From the NCBI RefSeq assembly GCF_014656475.1, contig NZ_BNCM01000019.1:1-47955 (forward strand): DNA of 47,955 nt. Direction: 5' to 3'. Each line of letters begins with the position of its first letter. The stretch's first letter is position 1. The notes under the pieces were generated by a model that ran no database searches, was not told the origin of the DNA, and saw only the letters and a list, made by a program, of their open reading frames with translations. Position numbers and translations under genes: made by a program. Of this stretch, positions 6,845 through 15,770 are shown piece after piece. This DNA is from Sinomonas cellulolyticus. Lineage in GTDB: Bacteria > Actinomycetota > Actinomycetes > Actinomycetales > Micrococcaceae.

Positions 6845-8231
6845 AGAGCCGCTCCTTCGCGTCCTTGAATCGTCCTCGGACGTCTGCGGCCCACCCTGAT
6901 TGAGTGGGCTCGAAGGAGGTCTGGATGCGCCGTTTCCACTGTGGGGGCTCGGCGTCGCCGGAGAGTGCCCAGGCTGCCTGGCGGGCGGCGCCGAGGGCCA
7001 CGTATTCCGCTGGCTCGGGGACCTGGATCTCGGCGGACAGAATGTCTGCTGCGGCTGCCCGCACGCTGCCCGACTTCGCCACTCCGCCGATGAGGAGGAC
7101 GCGGTCTGCAGCGATTCCCTGCGCGCGGAGCGCGTCGAGGGCGTCCGCGAGAGAGCACAGGAGCCCCAGGACAGCTGATCTGGCGAGGTTCTCAGGGGTG
7201 AGGTTGGCCCTGCTCATGCCCAGGAGGGTGCCGCGTGCGTCGGGGAGGTTGGGGGTGCGCTCTCCGTCGAAGTAGGGCACGAGTGTCAGCCCGGCCGCGT
7301 CGACCGGTCCCGCGGAGGCAAGGCGGTCCAGTTCGGGGAGGTCGACGGTCAGCAGCCGTGCGGTGCTCGCGAGGATACGGGCGGCGTTGATGGTGGCCAG
7401 CAGGGGGAGGTTCTGGCCCGTGGCATCGGCGAATCCGGCGACCGCTCCCGACGGGTCTTCGACTGGTTTGGGCGTGGAGGTGAACACAGTGCCGCTGGTG
7501 CCGATGCTGACGACGACCTCTCCTGGGCGGAGTCCAAGGCCGAGGGCGGCGCCGGCGTTGTCTCCGCAGCCGGCGGCCAGCAGGGTTCCGGCGGGCGTCC
7601 GGCCCGCGGTTTCGTTGGGCGCGAGGACCCTTGGCAGCTGCGGCACGGATCCGAACGCCTCCTCTATGAGTTCGGGCCTATAGCTGTTCTGGGGGACGGA
7701 GAAGTACCCGGTCCCGGAGGCATCGCTGCGGTCAGTGGTCGGGGCTTCCTTCGTTCCGGCCAGCTGCCAGGTCAGCCAGTCGTGCGGGAGGAGCACCGTG
7801 CGCGTCGCCGCGGCGACGGCGGGCTCGTTCTGGGCGAGCCAGGCGAGCTTGGTCAGCGTGAACGACGACACCGGGACCACACCGATCTCACGGGCCCACC
7901 ATGGGTCACCGTACCGTTCTCGCAGCTGGGCTGCCTGCGGCGCGGAGCGGGTGTCGTTCCACAGGAGGGCGTCGTACACGGGCCGGTTGTCGGCGCCGAG
8001 GGCGACGAGGCCGTGCTGCTGGGCACTCACGGCGAGGGCCGCCGAGTCCGCGAACCCGTCCGGGGTGCAGTCCTGCAGTGCCTTCCACCAGTGCCGCGGG
8101 TCGACGGCGGTCCCGTCCGGGTGGGCGGCGGAGGCCGTGCTGAGGATGTCGCCGGTCTCCGCGTCGACTGTCACGGCTTTGCAGCTCTGGGTGGACGAAT
8201 CGATGCCCGAGACGATGGTCCTGGACGTCAT
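6834..8231 (-). CDS. xylB: Xylulokinase (FGGY carbohydrate kinase)
   Basis: A 465-residue FGGY kinase with two actin-like domains. The N-terminal phosphate loop region is IVSGIDSSTQSCKAVTVD, the substrate region includes SAQQHGLVALG and LLWNDTRSAPQA, and the ATPase domain has VSIGTSGTVF and LIGGVAKSG. The SAQQHG and WNDTR signatures are those of D-xylulose kinases, which make D-xylulose 5-phosphate for the pentose phosphate pathway. The start ATG overlaps the regulator stop by four bases (8228-8231). Together with the polyol dehydrogenase across the divergent promoter, it suggests pentitol (xylitol or D-arabitol) use via D-xylulose. Confidence 0.88.
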   Translation of the reverse strand: MTSRTIVSGIDSSTQSCKAVTVDAETGDILSTASAAHPDGTAVDPRHWWKALQDCTPDGFADSAALAVSAQQHGLVALGADNRPVYDALLWNDTRSAPQAAQLRERYGDPWWAREIGVVPVSSFTLTKLAWLAQNEPAVAAATRTVLLPHDWLTWQLAGTKEAPTTDRSDASGTGYFSVPQNSYRPELIEEAFGSVPQLPRVLAPNETAGRTPAGTLLAAGCGDNAGAALGLGLRPGEVVVSIGTSGTVFTSTPKPVEDPSGAVAGFADATGQNLPLLATINAARILASTARLLTVDLPELDRLASAGPVDAAGLTLVPYFDGERTPNLPDARGTLLGMSRANLTPENLARSAVLGLLCSLADALDALRAQGIAADRVLLIGGVAKSGSVRAAAADILSAEIQVPEPAEYVALGAARQAAWALSGDAEPPQWKRRIQTSFEPTQSGWAADVRGRFKDAKERLYGV

Positions 8232-9184
8232 GGGTTCTCCTCGAGGAGGCGGCCCGCGAGGGCGGAATCGGTGACAAGGGACGAGATGAGGCCGGAGGCC
8301 AAGGCCGAGGCAACGGCCTTGGTCTTGTTCGTCCCGCCGGCGACGCCGATCACCTCGGGAATACGGCGCAGGCCCGGCTCGTCGATCGCGACGCTTCGGC
8401 CCGGGAGCACGTCCATCACCTTGCCGGAGCGGTCGATCAGGATCGCGCCGATGTCGGCCGCGGCACCGGCGTCCAGGACGGCCCGCCGCTCGCTGGAGGA
8501 GAGCGCCGGGTTGTCGTAGAGCTGGGAGTCCGGTGGGGCCCAGCTGCCGATGGCGACGAGAGCGATGGAGACACGGGCGAACTGCGCGTAGGTCTGGCGG
8601 ACTTCATGCTGCCGTGTGATGGCCTCCGCCGCGGCCGCGTCCGAGGTGATGATAGGCGCGTAGATGGTCCAGGCCCTGCCGCCGGACACCGAGCTGACGC
8701 GGCGGATGACCTCGACCCCGGTGGCCTGCACGGGGCCGGCGATCCCCGCAAGCTGGACTACCTCGCTGGCAGGGAGCTCCCGCAGCTGCTGGGACATGCT
8801 GCTGAGCGTGCGTCCCGCGGTCATTCCGATGACGTCCTCCGCCGTGGCGATCTCAGCGAGCAGGTCACCCGCCGCCCGCCCAAGCTCGCGCTGGATGGTC
8901 TCGGACGCCTCGGTCGGCGTGTGGACGACGACGGAGTGCTTGAGGCCGTACTTGCGCTGGAGCGCAAGAGAACGTTCGACGTCCAGGCCATCCGGTGCGG
9001 CGATGTTGAAGGTGACGATGCCGGAGGCTATGGCGTCGTCGAGCATCCGGCCGACCTTGATCCGGCTCATTCCGAGCTCCTCGGCGATCTCGATGCGGGT
9101 GCGTCCCTCGAGGTAATGGCGTCTGGCTATGTAGGCAAGCCGGACCAGCCGCTCCGGTCCGACCGTGGATTTCGACACTTGCAC
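8228..9184 (-). CDS. SorC/DeoR-type sugar-responsive transcriptional regulator
   Basis: A 318-residue protein. The N-terminal HTH at about residues 28-52 (RTRIEIAEELGMSRIKVGRM) is followed by a C-terminal phospho-sugar-binding domain of about 250 residues, with the conserved GMTAGRTLSSMS and GVAGGTNKTKAV stretches of the SorC family. Members bind phosphorylated sugars and usually repress catabolic operons. It is the first gene of the minus operon (regulator, kinase, phosphatase) and faces the dehydrogenase/transporter operon. The repeats in the intergenic region are its likely operators. Confidence 0.88.
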   Translation of the reverse strand: MQVSKSTVGPERLVRLAYIARRHYLEGRTRIEIAEELGMSRIKVGRMLDDAIASGIVTFNIAAPDGLDVERSLALQRKYGLKHSVVVHTPTEASETIQRELGRAAGDLLAEIATAEDVIGMTAGRTLSSMSQQLRELPASEVVQLAGIAGPVQATGVEVIRRVSSVSGGRAWTIYAPIITSDAAAAEAITRQHEVRQTYAQFARVSIALVAIGSWAPPDSQLYDNPALSSSERRAVLDAGAAADIGAILIDRSGKVMDVLPGRSVAIDEPGLRRIPEVIGVAGGTNKTKAVASALASGLISSLVTDSALAGRLLEENP

Positions 9185-9200
9185 CCCTTCCGAATGCTTC

Positions 9201-9260
9201 TGATCATCTTACGTCCAGATCATCAGAATTGAACATGTGAACATACTGCTTGCACATGTG
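9201..9260. promoter_or_regulatory. Candidate operators in the divergent polyol promoter region
   Basis: Two near-identical boxes, TTGAACATGTG at 9229-9239 and TTGCACATGTG at 9250-9260, are spaced 21 bases apart (two helical turns), and the TGAACA half-site resembles known SorC/DeoR-family operators. A second direct repeat, GATCATC, occurs at about 9202 and 9218. The region separates the SorC gene from the plus-strand dehydrogenase, so binding here could control both operons. Confidence 0.5.
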
Positions 9261-9352
9261 TCGTGATTGGGGCCATACTCATCACGACCCCACCCCAAGG
9301 TCCGACGCTGACGCCGCTGTGCCGGCCGGACCACCCACTCGACGGGAACGAC

Positions 9353-10387
9353 ATGCCTGAACATCTTCCGGAAACCATGCGCGCCAGCGTCCTGATCAAG
9401 CAGGGAAGCCTCGTCGTGGAGGAGCGGCCCGTGCCCCGCCCCGCCGCCGACGAGGTCCTGGTCAAGGTCGCCTCGGTCGGCGTCTGCGGCTCGGACGTCC
9501 ACTACTTCAAGGAAGGGCGGATCGGTGACTTCGTTGTCGACCGGCCGCTGGTCCTGGGCCACGAGGCAGCGGGAACGATTGTCGCCGTCGGCGCCGGCGT
9601 TCCCGCTGACCGGATCGGCCGGCGTGTCTCCATCGAGCCGCAGCATCCCTCATCGACCTCGCCGCAGACGCTCAGCGGCAGGTACAACCTCTGCCCCCAC
9701 ATGCGCTTCTACGCCACGCCTCCGGTCGACGGGGCGTTCGCCGAGTACGTGACGATCCAGTCCCACTTCGCCTTCGACGTCCCCGATTCCGTCACCGACG
9801 ATGCCGCGGCGCTGATGGAGCCGCTGTCCGTGGGGATCGCTGCCGCCCGCAAGGCGGAGATCACTGCGGGATCACGCGTGCTCATCGCCGGAGCCGGCCC
9901 CATCGGCATCCTCGCCGCCCAGGCCGCCAGGGCCTTTGGTGCGACCGAGATCATCGTGAGCGACCTCGACGACCGGCGGCGGGAACAGGCACTGAAGTAC
10001 GGGGCCACGAGTACCCTGAACCCGCGTACCGACGACGTCGCCGGCCTGGGGCTGGAGGTCGACGCGTTCCTCGAATGCTCCGGCGCCACCCCGGCGGTGC
10101 TATCGGGGCTGGCCGCCCTCGCCCCGGCCGGGCGCATGGTGCTCATCGGCATGGGGGCGGACGCGGTCTCGCTGCCGATCCCTGCGATCCAGAACCGCGA
10201 GCTCGTCGTGACCGGGGTCTTCCGGTACGCCAACACCTGGCCGACCGCGATCGACCTAGTGCGCACGGGCCGCGTCGACCTCGACTCGATGGTCACCGGA
10301 CGCCACGGCCTGGACGAGGTCGCCGACGCGCTCATCGAGTCCACCCAGCCGACCAGCCTGAAGACCATCGTCTCCCCCGGGCTGTGA
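9353..10387 (+). CDS. Zinc-dependent polyol dehydrogenase (sorbitol/xylitol dehydrogenase type)
   Basis: A 344-residue medium-chain dehydrogenase. The catalytic zinc ligands are visible as Cys45 (GVCGSDVHYF), His70-Glu71 (LGHEAAG) and Glu156 (LMEPLSV). The Rossmann NAD site is GAGPIG at about residues 180-185. The GRYNLCP segment is typical of sorbitol/xylitol dehydrogenases, and the four-Cys structural zinc lobe is absent. It should oxidise a polyol to a ketose, most likely D-xylulose given the kinase. I chose the ATG at 9353 because family homology begins there; the upstream extension to 9263 runs through promoter sequence. It is the first gene of the plus operon, four bases before the ABC ATPase. 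Confidence 0.88.
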   Translation: MPEHLPETMRASVLIKQGSLVVEERPVPRPAADEVLVKVASVGVCGSDVHYFKEGRIGDFVVDRPLVLGHEAAGTIVAVGAGVPADRIGRRVSIEPQHPSSTSPQTLSGRYNLCPHMRFYATPPVDGAFAEYVTIQSHFAFDVPDSVTDDAAALMEPLSVGIAAARKAEITAGSRVLIAGAGPIGILAAQAARAFGATEIIVSDLDDRRREQALKYGATSTLNPRTDDVAGLGLEVDAFLECSGATPAVLSGLAALAPAGRMVLIGMGADAVSLPIPAIQNRELVVTGVFRYANTWPTAIDLVRTGRVDLDSMVTGRHGLDEVADALIESTQPTSLKTIVSPGL

Positions 10388-10391
10388 ACAG

Positions 10392-11936
10392 ATGACCGCA
10401 CAGCCACCCCCTGCGGCCCTGCGCTGCACGGACATCTCCAAGGCCTTCGCCGGGATCCCGGTCCTGAAGGGCATCTCCCTGGCACTGGAGCCCGGAACGG
10501 TCACCGCACTGGCCGGCGAGAACGGCGCAGGCAAGTCGACCCTGATGAAGATCTCCTCCGGGCAGTACGTCCCCGACGAAGGGACGGTGCACGTCGGCGA
10601 ACACCCGCTGCCCGCGGGCAATCCGCAGGCCGCCAACCGCCTCGGCGTGGCAATCGTCCCCCAGGAACTGGCCTCGATCCCCGAACTGATGGTCTACGAA
10701 AACCTCTTCGTCGGCCGCGAACTGCGCCGCGGGCCCTTCCTGAACCGACGTGCCATGACCGACGAGGCGCGCAGGCTCCTCGCCCCATTCGGAGTCGACA
10801 TCGATCCGGAAGCACGCATGGGAGCCCTGCCCGTCGGTGTGCGCCAGATCATCGAGATCGCCAAGGCTGCCAGCCGCGGCGCCCGCGTCCTGCTCCTCGA
10901 CGAGCCCACCAGCGCCATCGCCGAACACGAGGTGGCCCAGCTCGAGCACGTGGTCCGGACCCTCAAGGATCAAGGCGTCGCCCTCCTCTTCACCACCCAC
11001 AAGATGGAGGAGATCCGGGCAATGGCCGACCGCGTGGTCGTCCTGCGCGACGGGGCACTCGTCCAAGACTGCCCGATCGATGCCATCACCGATGACGGCA
11101 TTGTCGAGGCGATGATCGGCAGGGAACTCGAAGACCTCTTCCCCGAGCTGCCCGCGCCCGGCAACGACGTACTGCTCGAGGTGCGCGACCTCGTCGTGGA
11201 CGGGCGGCCCCCGATCTCGCTCGAAGTCCGCGAGGGCGAGATCGTGGGACTCGCCGGGCTCGTCGGCGCGGGCCGGACCGAGCTCCTCGAGACGATCTAC
11301 GGGCTCCGACGCTCCCATGCAGGAAGCGTCCACGTCTCCGGCAGGAAGATCAGGCCGGGCGAGCCGGCATCCGCGATCGCCGCCGAGATGGTCCTGGTCC
11401 CCGAGGACCGCAAGGGAGCGGGAGCGGTGATGGGCATGTCCATCCTCGACAACGCGACCCTCCCCCGTGCCGGCGCCTTCTCGCTGAGCGGCTGGCTCCT
11501 GAACGGCCGGCGCACGGCTTCCATATCCGCTGTGATGGACTCCCTGTCCCTGAAGCGTCGGAGCCTGGACCAGCAGGTTGAGACGCTCTCGGGCGGCAAC
11601 CAGCAGAAGGTCGTGCTGGGCCGCTGGCTCACCGGACCGGTCAAGGTCCTGCTCCTGGACGAACCCACGCGCGGAGTCGACGTCGGCGCACGCAACGAGA
11701 TCTACCGCATCATCGTCGGCCTTGCAGCCCAGGGAATGGCCGTGGTCATGGCCTCCTCGGACATGCCCGAGATCCTCTCCCTCTCACATCGCGCACTGGT
11801 CATGCGCGAAGGAGCCGTCGCCGCTTCGTTCACCCAGGAGCAGCTCGCCGCCCCCGACATCCAGGACCGAATCTTCCGTCACGCTTCCGGCCAGGAAGCC
11901 GCCGCGAACAAGGAACCACGAAATGCCCACAGCTAA
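10392..11936 (+). CDS. Sugar ABC transporter, double ATPase subunit (RbsA/XylG type)
   Basis: A 514-residue protein with two tandem ABC domains. The first has an intact Walker A (GENGAGKST, about residues 37-45), a divergent signature region (LPVGVRQIIEIAKA) and Walker B LLLDEPTSAI. The second has the degenerate Walker A of this subfamily (GLVGAGRTELL), a canonical LSGGNQQKVVLGRW signature and Walker B LLLDEPTRGVDVG. It energises uptake of a monosaccharide or polyol together with the next two genes. The gene overlaps the permease start by 14 bases. Confidence 0.92.
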   Translation: MTAQPPPAALRCTDISKAFAGIPVLKGISLALEPGTVTALAGENGAGKSTLMKISSGQYVPDEGTVHVGEHPLPAGNPQAANRLGVAIVPQELASIPELMVYENLFVGRELRRGPFLNRRAMTDEARRLLAPFGVDIDPEARMGALPVGVRQIIEIAKAASRGARVLLLDEPTSAIAEHEVAQLEHVVRTLKDQGVALLFTTHKMEEIRAMADRVVVLRDGALVQDCPIDAITDDGIVEAMIGRELEDLFPELPAPGNDVLLEVRDLVVDGRPPISLEVREGEIVGLAGLVGAGRTELLETIYGLRRSHAGSVHVSGRKIRPGEPASAIAAEMVLVPEDRKGAGAVMGMSILDNATLPRAGAFSLSGWLLNGRRTASISAVMDSLSLKRRSLDQQVETLSGGNQQKVVLGRWLTGPVKVLLLDEPTRGVDVGARNEIYRIIVGLAAQGMAVVMASSDMPEILSLSHRALVMREGAVAASFTQEQLAAPDIQDRIFRHASGQEAAANKEPRNAHS

Positions 11937-12951
11937 CAACCCCGCCGCGGTGCGCGACACCACGGACACTCCGGCGGCCAGGGGACCCCGGCCCCCGAGA
12001 TTCACCGCCGCATGGCTGCGCAAGCTCCTGATCAACAACGCCATGATCGTCGTCATGCTCCTCGTCATCGCGTTCTTCCTCTACCGAAGCGCACGATTCG
12101 GCACCGTCGAGAACTTCTCCACCATCCTCGTCGCGGCCGCCCCCTTCGCCCTCATCGCCCTCGGCCAGACCCTCGTGATCCTGACCGGAGGGATCGACCT
12201 CTCCGTCGGAAGCGTGATCGCCGCCAGCGCGATGGTCGCCGCGCTCGTGGCCAAGAACAACCCCGACCAGCTCTGGCTCGCACTGGCCGCAGCAGTCGTG
12301 GTCGGCCTCGTGGCCGGAGCCGTCAACGGGTTCGTCGTCGCACGCATGAACGTCCCGCCCTTCATCGCCACCCTCGGCATGCTGACCCTGGCCTCAGGCC
12401 TCGCGTACGTAGTCGGCGGCGGCGCGCCCATCAACGGCCTCCCCGCCGGATTCGGAGCCTTCGCGAACACCGAAGTGCTCGGCCTGAAGATCCCCGTCCT
12501 GCTCATGATCGTCTTCATCGTCGCCCTGGCCGTCGTCATGAAGCGCACCGTCTACGGGATGAGGGTCTACGCCGTGGGCGGCAACCGCCACGCCGCAGAG
12601 ATCGCCGGCGTGAAGAGCAGGAGCATCCTCTTCAGCGTCTACATGATCAGCGGCGTCCTCGCGGGCCTCTCAGGCATCATGCTCGCATCCCGGGTAATCT
12701 CCGGCGCGCCCAACCTCGGCGCCGGGTACGAACTCGACGCCATCGCCGCCGTCGTCATCGGAGGCGCCTCCCTCATGGGAGGGCGCGGCACGATCTGGGG
12801 AACGGCCCTGGGCCTGCTTCTCATCCAGACCCTGAACAACGGACTCGATCTCCTCATCGTCCCGGCCTACTGGCAGAACGTCATCAAGGGCGTCCTGATC
12901 GTCGCGGCGGTCGCCGTCGACGTCTGGGCCAACGAACGCCGTGCCAACTGA
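11923..12951 (+). CDS. Sugar ABC transporter permease (RbsC/XylH type)
   Basis: A 342-residue integral membrane protein with about 8-10 hydrophobic helices starting near residue 40. The family hallmarks TLVILTGGIDLSVGS (about residues 80-94) and YAVGGNRHAAEIAGV (EAA-like loop contacting the ATPase) are present. I chose the ATG at 11923, inside the end of the ATPase gene; the long in-frame upstream extension is ATPase sequence read in another frame. It forms the membrane channel of the polyol/sugar importer. Confidence 0.92.
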   Translation: MPTANNPAAVRDTTDTPAARGPRPPRFTAAWLRKLLINNAMIVVMLLVIAFFLYRSARFGTVENFSTILVAAAPFALIALGQTLVILTGGIDLSVGSVIAASAMVAALVAKNNPDQLWLALAAAVVVGLVAGAVNGFVVARMNVPPFIATLGMLTLASGLAYVVGGGAPINGLPAGFGAFANTEVLGLKIPVLLMIVFIVALAVVMKRTVYGMRVYAVGGNRHAAEIAGVKSRSILFSVYMISGVLAGLSGIMLASRVISGAPNLGAGYELDAIAAVVIGGASLMGGRGTIWGTALGLLLIQTLNNGLDLLIVPAYWQNVIKGVLIVAAVAVDVWANERRAN

Positions 12952-12987
12952 GACCCCCACCGCCAAAGAATCTGCAAAGGAGCACCA

Positions 12988-14058
12988 ATGAAATTCCGCC
13001 TTCCCCGCCGTACGACCGCATCCATCGCTGCACTGGGCATCGGAGCCTTCCTCCTCACCGGCTGCGGCGCCGGCGACCCGAATGCCTCAGCAGCAGGCGC
13101 CAAGGACAAGAAGACCACCATCGGCGTCAGCGTCTACGACATGTCCTCCTTCGTCACCCAAGGCAAAGAAGGCATCGACGCCTACGCCAAGGCGAACAAC
13201 GTCAACGTGCTCTGGAACTCCGCCAACCTCGACGTGAACACCCAGGCGACACAGATCGACCAGTTCATCAACCAGAAGGTCGACGCCATCCTCGTCAACC
13301 CCGTGCAGGCCGGATCCCTCCAGCCACAGGTCGCCGCCGCGAAGGCCGCAGGCATCCCCTTCATCGACGTCAACGCATCCCTGAAGAACGACGCCCTCAA
13401 CGGCTCCGTGCAGCCCGACGACGTCGCAGCCGGCCAGCAGGAAGCAGAGATGATGGCCAAGGCCCTCAACGGCAAGGGCAACGTCGTCATCCTCCAGGGC
13501 CCGCTCGGCGGGTCCGGAGAGATCGACCGCGGAGCCGGCATCGACAAGGTCCTCGCCGCCAACCCGGGAATGAAGGTGCTCGCCAAGGACACCGCCAACT
13601 GGAAGCGCGATCAGGCCGTGAACAAGATGAAGAACTGGATCTCCGCCTTCGGCGGACAGATCAACGGCGTCATCGCGGAGAACGACGACATGGGCCTCGG
13701 TGCGCTCCAGGCACTCAAGGAAGCCGGCATCAGCGGCGTGCCGATCGTCGGGATCGACGGCATCGAGGACGGACTCAAGGCGGTCAAGTCCGGCGAGTTC
13801 ATCGGAACGTCCCTGCAGCACGGAACCGTGGAAATGGCGACCGGCCTCGCCGTCGCCGTCAAGCTCGCCAAGGGCGAGAAGGTGGACGCCAAGCCCATCT
13901 ACAAGATGCCCGCCATCACCAAGGACAACGTGGACCAGGCACTCAAGAACGTCGTCACCGACAAGGACGCCTTCATCACAGGCCTTCCCAAGCTGATCGA
14001 GGACAACCTCACCACCGGCAACATCGCCTACGAGGGCCTGCCCGGACAGCAGAAGTAA
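12988..14058 (+). CDS. Sugar-binding lipoprotein of the ABC importer
   Basis: A 356-residue periplasmic-binding-protein-like protein. A lipoprotein signal with lipobox LLTGC gives an N-terminal lipid-anchored Cys at about residue 26. The mature part is a type I binding fold: IGVSVYDMSSFVTQGKEGID opens the first lobe, and VDAILVNPVQ, AENDDMGLGALQALKEAG and IVGIDG are the usual RbsB-like ligand-cleft segments. It captures the substrate outside the membrane for the permease. An AAAGGAG Shine-Dalgarno lies 6-7 bases before the ATG. It is the last gene of the operon and is followed by a terminator hairpin. Confidence 0.92.
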   Translation: MKFRLPRRTTASIAALGIGAFLLTGCGAGDPNASAAGAKDKKTTIGVSVYDMSSFVTQGKEGIDAYAKANNVNVLWNSANLDVNTQATQIDQFINQKVDAILVNPVQAGSLQPQVAAAKAAGIPFIDVNASLKNDALNGSVQPDDVAAGQQEAEMMAKALNGKGNVVILQGPLGGSGEIDRGAGIDKVLAANPGMKVLAKDTANWKRDQAVNKMKNWISAFGGQINGVIAENDDMGLGALQALKEAGISGVPIVGIDGIEDGLKAVKSGEFIGTSLQHGTVEMATGLAVAVKLAKGEKVDAKPIYKMPAITKDNVDQALKNVVTDKDAFITGLPKLIEDNLTTGNIAYEGLPGQQK

Positions 14059-14082
14059 CCGAATCGAGTCAGGACGGAACGC

Positions 14083-14124
14083 CGGCAGGGCATCATCGGG
14101 AACTCTCCGGGTGATTCCCTGCCG
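14083..14124 (+). terminator. Terminator hairpin after the sugar transporter operon
   Basis: Arms CGGCAGGG (14083-14090) and CCCTGCCG (14117-14124), followed by ATTCCTTTGCTT. It sits 25 bases past the binding-protein stop and also lies just beyond the stop of the convergent Abi gene, so it may serve both strands. Confidence 0.55.
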
Positions 14125-14154
14125 ATTCCTTTGCTTCCGATCGGACAGGTCCGC

Positions 14155-15135
14155 TCAGGAGATCCGTCGGCTCCAGAACGGGTCGTCGGCCCATTCCTCG
14201 GGGACGCCCATGCCCCCCAGGTTCATCGGGGGCCGTGCACTGAGCAGTCCGTGGAGCCGGCGCGCCCAGCTGCTGTGCGGCGAGACGGAGTCGAGTATCG
14301 ACTGCAGCGTCACCAGGACGGGGTAGAGGCGCTTCCTCGATCTCTCCGGCAGCGCGCCCGCGAGCCAGGGCACCGACGGCGAAGTCGGGATCGCCGGGTA
14401 CACTCCGAGCCCGACGTTCCACAGCCGGCCGTGGTGGGCACAGATGTTGCGCACACGGACGTAGGTCTGCATCCAGGACTCGAGCACCGGCGCTGTCACC
14501 CCGACGCTCCTGGCGACCGCGGTCCTGTCGGCGCGCCGCTCCAGGTTCCGGTACGCGCTCGTCAGCTGCCCTATGGTCAGCGTCTCCACCATAAGCCAGG
14601 ACGGCGGCAGCTCGGGGAAGCCGTAGGTCGTCAGGTAGTGCTCGAGGGCCGAGCGGTGGACCAGCGCGTCCTCGCCGGCGTCGGGCGTCCCGCGCAGCCG
14701 CTCCACGCAGGTGTCCCTGACGATCTTCACCAGCCCCGCGTGTCTGCCCCGGTCGCGGAAGTGCGCCGGGTCCGTGTACCAGTGAGCGTCGTCGTAGGTC
14801 GTTGACATGTGGTCGGTCAGTGCAGCGCGCACGGCGACCTCGACCCTCTCGAGGGCATCCAGGACCATCAGGCGCAGCGCCCGGTCGAACACGTAGAGGT
14901 CAAGGACGTCGTCGAACGTGGTCCCCTCGCGAAGGACATGCCCCGGACCGTCCTGCTGGAAAGGGATCGTGTAGGGCGAGAGCCGGTAGTAGCCGATGTG
15001 GCGCAGGTACCGCTGCGCGCGAGCCCGGTCGGGGACCGAGAGCCCTCGGTCGAGGAGGCGGTCCACGAGCTCGTCCAGGCCCAGCGGCGGCTTGTCGAAA
15101 ACGAGCGAACCGCGGGGCCGCATCGGTCGAGGCAA
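14155..15135 (-). CDS. Abi family (HEPN-type) abortive-infection protein
   Basis: About 326 residues, family Abi_2 (AbiD/AbiF-like). The hallmark HIGYYRLSPYTIPF lies near the N-terminus. The C-terminal RVRNICAHHGRLWN contains the HEPN Rx4H ribonuclease motif (R-N-I-C-A-H). Such proteins arrest phage-infected cells, probably by cutting RNA; the role here is inferred. Starts: the frame is open to a TTG at 15172-15174, but TTG at 15133-15135 has an AGGAGG site 7-8 bases upstream and is preferred; ATG at 15121-15123 is a third choice. It is a single gene facing the sugar operon terminator. Some AbiF genes are preceded by a structured RNA; see the leader entry. Confidence 0.85.
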   Translation of the reverse strand: MPRPMRPRGSLVFDKPPLGLDELVDRLLDRGLSVPDRARAQRYLRHIGYYRLSPYTIPFQQDGPGHVLREGTTFDDVLDLYVFDRALRLMVLDALERVEVAVRAALTDHMSTTYDDAHWYTDPAHFRDRGRHAGLVKIVRDTCVERLRGTPDAGEDALVHRSALEHYLTTYGFPELPPSWLMVETLTIGQLTSAYRNLERRADRTAVARSVGVTAPVLESWMQTYVRVRNICAHHGRLWNVGLGVYPAIPTSPSVPWLAGALPERSRKRLYPVLVTLQSILDSVSPHSSWARRLHGLLSARPPMNLGGMGVPEEWADDPFWSRRIS

Positions 15136-15470
15136 ACGGAGATCCTCCTGGCCGGGACAGAGAAAATCCCCCAAGTGCGCATCGTGGAGAGGCGTGGGGG
15201 ATGTAGTGGAATCAGGCTAGCACGATCCGACTCTGGACACCCGCACCCTGATCTCGTCGTATCGCATCAAGTTCCCCACACGCATACCCAGCCGGTATCC
15301 GAAAGATGGGAGTGCACAACATAGGCGCGTACACGCCAAGCATTACAAAGCAGAGGCCATGATTCCGCAGTGACTCAAGGATGTCCCTCAGCCGTCTCGC
15401 GAACGATCGATCAAGGACATCGATCGTTTCCACATCAGAAAGGACTCAGAATCTGGCGCTAGACTTGCGG
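15136..15470 (-). other. Leader of the Abi gene with a serine-recombinase control-region relic
   Basis: From 15297 to 15470 this region matches the control region of the broken serine recombinase at about 29.4-29.6 kb in the same orientation. Shared blocks include GTGTACGCGCCTATGT and CAGATTCTGAGTCC (minus strand) and an ATGCGTGTGGG start-like piece, but no recombinase reading frame follows. An inverted repeat with perfect 10-bp arms, AACGATCGAT and ATCGATCGTT, spans 15402-15428. A CCCCCA/TGGGGG stem (15168-15200) lies just before the Abi start and could be part of a structured leader RNA. No gene is supported here. Confidence 0.5.
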
Positions 15471-15512
15471 AGCAGTGCCCCGGCCATCCCCCCATGGACC
15501 GGGGCACTGCTC
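15470..15512 (+). terminator. Strong hairpin at the outer edge of the recombinase relic
   Basis: Perfect 14-bp arms GAGCAGTGCCCCGG/CCGGGGCACTGCTC enclose a small inner CCAT/ATGG stem, followed by TTTCTC on the plus strand. The central part (GCCCCGGCCATCCCCCCATG) is repeated at 29589-29612, where the outer arms are decayed. From 15513 to 15770 I see nothing supportable. Confidence 0.6.
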
Positions 15513-15770
15513 TTTCTCACGGTTTCCGTTCCGCTGTGCTACGGCCCTGTGTGGCCTTCTGCCCCATCCATCACCCGGTGCCGAGTTCTGGAAAACGCTC
15601 GAGGCCTTCTGGGCAGGTTTGAATGGAAGCTGGTCACCTGCCGTCGTGGCTGTTCGGCCCGGTGAGGCGTCTCGTATCCGGAGCCCTGCAAGATGCCTCA
15701 CAACGTCCAGCCGTATCCCCCTCTGAGTCCAGGCTGGTCGGGGCCGCAGACCACTTCTAAGAGCCATTCC

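Noticed and set aside
12012..14114. A 700-codon plus-strand frame over the permease and sugar-binding protein genes
   Set aside because: The composition is extremely Arg/Pro/His-rich, and it lies across two convincing genes in another frame. It is a high-GC shadow.
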